A DNA stretch of 64,000 nucleotides from assembly GCA_021464415.1 (NCBI GenBank), contig CM038471.1:10629386-10693385 (forward strand), written 5' to 3'. Below the pieces are notes generated by a model. That model searched no databases and was not told the origin of the DNA. It saw only the letters and a list, made by a program, of their open reading frames with translations. This DNA comes from Lonicera japonica. Lineage: Eukaryota > Streptophyta > Magnoliopsida > Dipsacales > Caprifoliaceae. The position numbers were made by a program, and so were the translations under genes. This document shows, piece by piece, positions 58,108-64,000 of this stretch (positions are counted from its first letter, which is position 1; each line of letters opens with the position of its first letter).

Positions 58108-61100
58108 GTTATGACTAGAGAAGATGCTAATGCGGATTTCTGGAAAGAAAAATTCATAGCTGGTCTTCCTACCCTATTTGCTCAAAAGGTTAAAGACCGT
58201 ATTTGTAAAAAACATGGTGGTACCTCTATCCCTTATAAGGATTATACTTATGGTTATCTTATTAGTGAGTATATTGCTGAAGGATTATCTTTATGTAATG
58301 ATATTAAGCTTAAAATCCAACTTAAAGCACAAAATCTTCCTGGCAGAAAAGAAATAGGTGAATTTTGTGACCAGTTTGCTTATGATATGAGTATTCCTTA
58401 TTCTAGGACTAAGAAAACTACTGAAAGTTCTAATAGGACTAGAAAACACCATAAAAGGCGTAAAAAGAGTCATAAAAAATCTCAAGAACCCTCTTCTTCT
58501 AGGACTCCTCAAAGGAAGTCTAGGCCAAATAAGAGGCCTAATATGAGTCAGATTATTTGTAGAAAATGTGGTAAAACCGGCCACTACGCTAATAATTGTT
58601 GGACTAAAAAGAAGCTTAATGAAATAGCTGATGAAGGCCTTAAAAGACAACTTATGGCGGTTTTATTAAACCCTAGTGATAACAAAGAAGAAGAAAATGA
58701 CATTGGTATGGATGATATTAAAATTAATGAGATTAAATCCCCTATTTCTGGTTCTTCTCCTAACAATTCTGAGTCTGATTCTGAATGTCAATGTAAGACT
58801 CAGACTGATTATTATAAGGCTATATTAGAAACCAATGGTTTAAGTATTAATGTTTTGACTAAGGAAGAACAGTCTATTTTAGATCTTATAGATCAAGTTG
58901 AGGATAATAATGTTAAACGTAAACTTATAGAGCAATATTTGGCTACTTTTAAGACTGAAAAGAGTATCTTACCCAGTACAGAACCATATTCTTTACATAA
59001 TATTCTTGAAAGCTTTTATAAAACTCCTGAAAAGGAAGTCACTATTTCTGATTTAAAAACAGAAATTAATAGTTTAAAAACTGAAATCAAAGATATTAAG
59101 TTTCGTCTTACTATTTTAGAAAAAACTCCTAGTGCTAATAGTGAAAGTTCTTCTAAAGAAATTACTACTAATACTAGTGAAAATTTTCTTAATCTCATTG
59201 ATAATATTACTATTCAAAAATGGTATATAAATGTCACTATTGTTATAGACAAAAACTTTATCCTTAAGGATATAGCTCTCCTTGATACTGGAGCTGATAT
59301 GAATTGTATTCGTGAGGGATTAATCCCTACTAAGTATTTTGAAAAAACAACTGAGTCTATGACTAGTGCTGGAGGTAATAAACTAAAAATAAATTTCAAA
59401 CTATCTAATGCCTATGTTTGTAATGATGGTATGTGTATTAGAAGTACATTTATTTTGATTAAAAATTTGTCCCAACGTGTTATTCTGGGAACCCCTTTTT
59501 TAAAACTTATTGAACCATTTTCTAAAAATGAACAAGGGGTTGTTACTCAATTTGACAATAGAGAGATTTTATTTAAGTTCATCACTAAACCTCGAACTAA
59601 AGAAGTTAATGAGGTTAAGGATAGACTTGTTTTTAAAGAAAAACATCTTGATTATTTGCATGAAGATTTAAAAATTATGAATATTAATCTTCAACTTAAT
59701 ACTCATAAAAATAACTTATCTATTAAAAATTTACAGGAACAGATTATTAGAGAAATTTGTAGTGATATCCCTACTGCCTTCTGGAATAGAAAGAAACATA
59801 TAATTCCCCTTCCTTATGAAGAAAATTTTGATGAAAAGGATATTTCTACTAAAGCTAGGCCTGCACAAATGAACTCTATTCTTTTAGAGCATTGTAAAAA
59901 TGAGATCTCTTCTCTTATAGAGAAAAAACTTATTAGGAAAAGCTATTCTCCCTGGAGTTGTACTGCCTTTTATGTTAATAAGGCATATGAAATCGAGCGT
60001 GGTGCTCCTAGATTAGTTATTAACTATAAGCCTTTAAACAAAGTTTTAAAATGGATTAGGTATCCTCTCCCTAATAAAAAAGATTTATTAGCTCGCCTAT
60101 AAGCCGCTACTATTTTCTCTAAATTTGATTTAAAGTCTGGCTATTAGCAAATCCAAATTGCTGAAACCGACAGGTATAAGACTGCTTTTACTGTTCCGTT
60201 TGGACATTTTGAATGGAATGTTATGCCATTTGGGCTTAAAAATGCCCCCTCAGAATTTCAGAATATTATGAATGATATTTTTACTCCTTATAGTACTTTT
60301 TCTATTGTTTATATTGATGACATTCCTATTTTTTCTAATAATATTGATCAGCATATTAAACACATACAAATTTTTATTAAAATTATAAAGAATGCTGGTT
60401 TAGTTGTATCAGCTAAAAAGATGAGTATTTTCCAAACCAAAATAAGGTTTTTAGGTCACGAAATTACTAAGGGAAATATTATTCCTATTAATAGAGCCAT
60501 TGAATTTGCAGAAAAATTTCCTGATGAAATTCGTGATAAAACTCAATTACAAAGATTTTTAGGATCTTTAAACTATATTAGGGATTATTACAAAAATTTA
60601 GCTACTGATTGCATTCCTTTATATGAAAGGCTTAGAAAAAACCCTGTTCCCTGGTCTGATAGACATACCAAAGCCATAAGGATTATTAAATCTAAAGTTA
60701 AGCAATTACCTTGTCTTGCTCTTATTTCCCCTTATTCTTTTAAAATTGTGGAAACAGATGCTTCTGATATCGGTTATGGAGGTATCTTAAAACAAAGATT
60801 TAAAAATTCTGATAAAGAAGTCTTATCTAGATTTACTTCTGGCAAATGGAATGATGCGCAGAAAAATTATTCTACTATTAAAAAAGAAATTTTATCTATG
60901 GTTGAATGTATATCTGATTTTAAAGAAGATTTATTAAATCAACAATTCCTTCTGCGTATTGATTGCCAAGCAGCTAAAGAAGTCCTTGAAAAGGATGTTA
61001 AAAATATTGCTTCTAAACAAATTTTTGCGAGATGGCAAGCTATTTTATCAGTATTTGATTTTAAAATAGAATTTATAAAAGGTGAATTAAATTCCTTTCC

Positions 61101-61143
61101 TGATTTCTTAACTAGAGAATTTTTGCAGGGAAAGGTCTCATGA
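58108..61143 (+). pseudogene. Viral coat-protease-RT-RNase H frame
   Basis: One frame from MTREDANADFWKEKF (58111) to the TGA at 61141-61143, broken by TAA at 60100-60102 and TAG at 60145-60147. The order is: C-terminal half of the coat protein with a basic stretch and CCHC knuckle (CRKCGKTGHYANNC, about residues 150-163); a coiled-coil linker; aspartic protease (ALLDTGADMNCI, then VILGTPFL); RT with LVINYKPLNKVLK, KFDLKSGY, MPFGLKNAPSEFQN and the YIDD catalytic box; then RNase H with ETDASDIGYGG, and a closing FPDFLTREF. The coat N-terminus is not here; a piece lies at 62560-63200 on minus. Both stops fall in RT, so no active polymerase could be made. Confidence 0.9.
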
Positions 61144-62300
61144 GCAGACCATCCGTTTCCTCTTCCTCTTATAGAGGAATAGAGGCAGAGGAGGTCCCCC
61201 TCGATCTCCTGCTCGAAATATTGGATCCTCTGGGATTAAATCCCAACCTTCCTCTTCTCAGGTTAAACCTCCGTCCCCTGGGACTTTCAAAGAGGCTCTT
61301 AAAGAGGAGATACATGTGGCTTTAAAGAAGTCACAGCAAGATTTCGTCCTTTATTTACAGAAAGGTGATCAAAAATATGCGATGAATCCTGGGACTATTG
61401 TCCAAAGGTATTTCGAAAATAGATTAGAGTTTCCTCTTATCAATGGAAAGACAAGAGAATATTATGAATCTATTTTGAAAGATACCGAGAGTGTAGTATT
61501 CACACATATGAACAGAAATGTGGTTCATTTAACCAGAAATTGCCTTTAGCAAAGCCTTTATTAAAGGAGTTATTAGTATTGAAGAATGGGGATTAAATCC
61601 TAAGAAAGAACAAATGTTAAGAACTAATTATTCCGATAATAGGACTGATCCCCGTACCTATAATTATTGGGATTATATTGACGCCTGGAAAAGGGCTTTT
61701 CTATATCAGAACCAATACAATTCCCACACTTGGTTCTTCCGTATTGACAGTATTAAATGCGATGATTCTTATTTAGAATATCTTCCTCACTGGTTCTTTC
61801 AGTGGTTTATTTTAAATGGTCCCGAAGAGAATATTCTCCCAAATAATTTATATGAATTATTTATTGCTTATAGCAAAAATCATCCCAGGCTTCTTATTAA
61901 GGAGCAACATCCTATTTCTAATTTTGAATTATTACATTTTTTCACCAAATACCACATCCCTTGGATATTTCAGTGGAATTATAATACTACCATACGTAGT
62001 AATGGTTTATATTTACTAGTTCGTGACTATTATTACAAATGGTGGCAAAAATTTGACACAACGGATCTTATAGTTCAAATTAAAAAAGACTTATTTGAAT
62101 TTCTTGAATTCAATAAAATATCTGCGGATGATGATGCTTTCTTAAAGAAGCAAGTTATTGAAAAATCTGAGTTTAAAACTCCTTCATTGGCTTCTCTTAA
62201 AGAGAAATTTCCGAATACCCCTATCAAAGAACTTAAAGCTAAGATTCTGCAAAATTTGGCCTCTCAACTTGATATGGATGAAGATTTCATATTTTGCTGA
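61140..62300 (+). pseudogene. Viral ORF2, function unknown
   Basis: It starts with an ATG overlapping the previous stop (ATGA at 61140-61143), a typical caulimovirid termination-reinitiation overlap. The frame shifts near 61320 and again between 61549 and 61614. The longest stretch (61614-62300) contains YWDYIDAWKRAFLYQNQYNS, HTWFFRIDS, LPHWFFQWF and FHTKYHIPW-like aromatic motifs. Near its end about 85 bases are deleted relative to segment 2, between two similar GATGAAGATTT sequences, which ends the frame early. In related viruses the protein after the polymerase has no assigned function. Confidence 0.75.
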
Positions 62301-62485
62301 GCCCAATGAGGACATGACAACACATATGGCAAGATAACTCGCTAGTCTGTATGAAGACCCAACTGCTTCACCTGCCAAGAAAGATAAAGGAAAAAACCAA
62401 ATGGAGTAAATATTAAAGAATAATTATAGCTGCTCAAAAGGTTAAAGACCGTATTTGTAAAAAATATGGTGGTACCCTATCCCTT
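62301..62485 (+). pseudogene. ORF2 tail joined to coat scrap
   Basis: The ORF2 end continues to about 62428 with a TGG-to-TAA-like nonsense change near 62334. It then joins a 55-bp plus-strand coat fragment that matches about 58180-58235. Confidence 0.65.
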
Positions 62486-63276
62486 ATCCCTATATCGTTT
62501 AGCATTAGGACTAAGGGTGTTCATAACTTTATAATGAACTCTATAAGTAACATTTAAAGGTTCACTACCTTCATAAAATGTTGAACAATAGCAGTAAGAA
62601 GAGAATAAACGGCATTTTCTTCAGCTTTCGGTTGAACTTGCGTAACATCTTGACCTTGTTCGTTTTTAACAACAACATTTATATTAACAATTTTTACCGA
62701 ATTTTTAATCTCACTTCGCTGACTTTCAGTCAGAACATTATCCCACCAACCTCTTAATTGGCCAGAGAAACATGCAATCATAAATTCAGCAACACTTTTG
62801 TCGCTATTACCACTGGCTTTACAAGCAGTACCATACATAGTCATTCTATATAACTGAGTTAATATTTGGTATTCGGACATTCCATCAATATACCATTCGT
62901 ATATAGTTTTAGCACTAAAATTAACTGTAGGATTAAAAATAGCTTCTTCTTCAAATAGCATATCTTGCGGGGTAGGACGCTGGTAATAAGTCATAGTAGG
63001 AGCCATTTGGGTAGCCATATGGGTTTTACCAAAAGTTATTTTATTAAGATCACCTTCCATAGCTAATAACTCATTCTTAAATTGAGTAATATTAGAAAAT
63101 TCAGTCTCATACTCAGAAACATCCTCAGTTTGGGTAATAGGGAGAATCTGTTTTCCATTAAATAAACGGAGTTTTTCTAATTTATCAGTAAGAGCATCAA
63201 AATTTTCTTCATAAGGAAGGGGAATTATATGTTTCTTTCTATTCCAGAAGGCAGTAGGGATATCACTACAAATTTC
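62486..63276 (-). pseudogene. RT, coat and movement protein pieces fused
   Basis: Read on minus. The first about 25 codons are RT N-terminal sequence (EICSDIPTAFWNRKKHII), equal to about 59755-59830. These join directly and in frame to an N-terminal/central coat protein segment (IYEWYIDGMSEYQILTQLYR, then FSGQLRGWWDNVLTES). Near 62565 it joins a piece that resembles the movement protein C-terminus (PLNVTYRVHYKVMNTLSPNA) in another frame. The 246-codon open frame (62554-63294) is therefore a chimera formed by rearrangement, not a viral gene. Confidence 0.75.
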
Positions 63277-64000
63277 TTTTTTACATTTCATCACGTTTAA
63301 AATAATTGTACATTATGACTATATTTTCTTACATGTAAATTTGCAGATAATATCTAAGAGCGACTAAAATAATTGTTTATTATGCTTACAATAAAACATA
63401 GCCATAAGTAATTGTTTATAAAACAAAAAATTAAAAACAATTGTTTATTTTCATACAAGCATAAAATAATTGTTTATTATAACTATGTTTTATTGTAGGC
63501 ATAAGTAAAAATTGTAAGAGGATCCTATTTACAAATGAAATTTAAAACAATGCGCGTATGAGAAAACATATCAAAACTTTTTAATTAAAATATTTGTATA
63601 TATTATGCCTTTTTTTTTTTTGCGACATAAAGAAAAACCATACCGTATGCCACGTTAAAAAAAGAGTTAAATATGAGATTTAAGATGCCATTAATTTTAA
63701 AATAAAAATAAGTGAATGACACCACATTCACTTCTCTAGATAATATGACAATTTACCACTGTTACTAGTCTTACTCTTAATTTGCAAGTTTCCACTGTTA
63801 CTACTCCTACTCTTAGTCATCGCCAGCTAGAAAATATGACAATTTTTACCCACTTTTGACTCAAATACTAGTACAACTTTATTGACAGTGGACAGAAACC
63901 ACATGCACTTCTCGAATCTATTTTCGATGAGGGTAAAATTGAATGAGATTATAAAATTTTTAATAATAAAATAACACATTTATTTTTATTTAAAATTAAT
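63277..64000. repeat. Right viral flank and array continuation
   Basis: 63277-63384 is the second copy of the 108-bp flank (one mismatch to 53899-54006). From 63385 the array monomer continues (TTTTTAATTAAAATATTTGT, then GAGTTAAATATGAGATTTAA). A core begins near 63740 and runs to about 63920 with the TTTATTGACAGTGGACAG-like block. The window ends inside a unit. No gene was seen. Confidence 0.75.

Larger units (their letters stand above)
54007..63276. mobile_element. Rearranged endogenous pararetrovirus
   Basis: This 9,270-bp block of Caulimoviridae-like DNA is flanked by a 108-bp direct duplication of host array. It contains movement protein, coat protein with zinc knuckle, aspartic protease, RT, RNase H, a second ORF, and the promoter/leader with tRNA-Met primer site. 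These are broken into at least eight segments in both orientations, and some parts occur up to three times. There is no integrase or LTR. The order movement protein first after the leader, coat-protease-RT-RNase H in one frame, then a second ORF overlapping by ATGA, fits Florendovirus-like or Petuvirus-like genomes. Genus is inference. Stops and frameshifts affect most parts, and no segment contains a complete genome. Confidence 0.88.

Overview
This window is plant nuclear DNA, most likely from a eudicot. The evidence is AT-rich intergenic sequence, three Copia retrotransposons, long solo LTRs, a Mutator-like element (MULE) carrying a Ulp1-type protease, MITEs, and an endogenous copy of a plant pararetrovirus (Caulimoviridae). 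No tRNA, rRNA, CRISPR array or intact host gene was recognised. The coding content is that of mobile elements, and almost all of it is broken.

Layout. 1-7043: decayed DNA with two Copia scraps (RT at 237-600, gag at 3345-3740 on minus), a 417-bp tandem duplication, possible host-exon remnants (2072-2884, minus) and a ~1-kb long inverted repeat (3780-4810). 7044-10633: a rearranged Copia in which the 3' half (RT, RNase H, LTR) is inverted and its exact LTR end abuts gag, all between 220-bp and 215-bp copies of the same flank. 12021-16652: a complete Copia with 250-bp LTRs differing at 2 positions and a 5-bp target duplication (CGACT), but with three frameshifts and one stop. 16880-64000: a degenerate tandem array (~1-kb monomers) that has taken nearly every later insertion: a MITE (17081), a solo LTR (20506-21532), a second MITE (23456), a very large MULE (24011-50337), a TIR element with internal tandem repeats (51808-53369), and a pararetrovirus block (54007-63276).

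Nesting. The MULE is about 14.7 kb once later insertions are subtracted. It holds a seven-exon Ulp1-like gene on plus and a MuDR-type transposase gene on minus, facing each other. A ~365-bp tandem repeat inside it was hit by a 2.58-kb solo LTR (target duplication TATAC). The intron after Ulp1 exon 3 was hit by a 9.06-kb SIRE/Maximus-like Copia with 1.73-kb LTRs (target duplication AAATT). The viral block consists of at least eight segments in both orientations. Three copies of the viral promoter/leader region are arranged in inverted pairs, and the block is flanked by a 108-bp duplication of the array that differs at 1 position by eye.

No clearly new biochemical system was found. The most unusual observations are structural: a Copia with the shape expected of integrase-mediated self-integration, two independent insertions bordered by 100-220-bp target duplications instead of 5 bp, the Ulp1-carrying MULE with its stack of nested insertions, and a TIR element carrying eight short repeated hairpin motifs.
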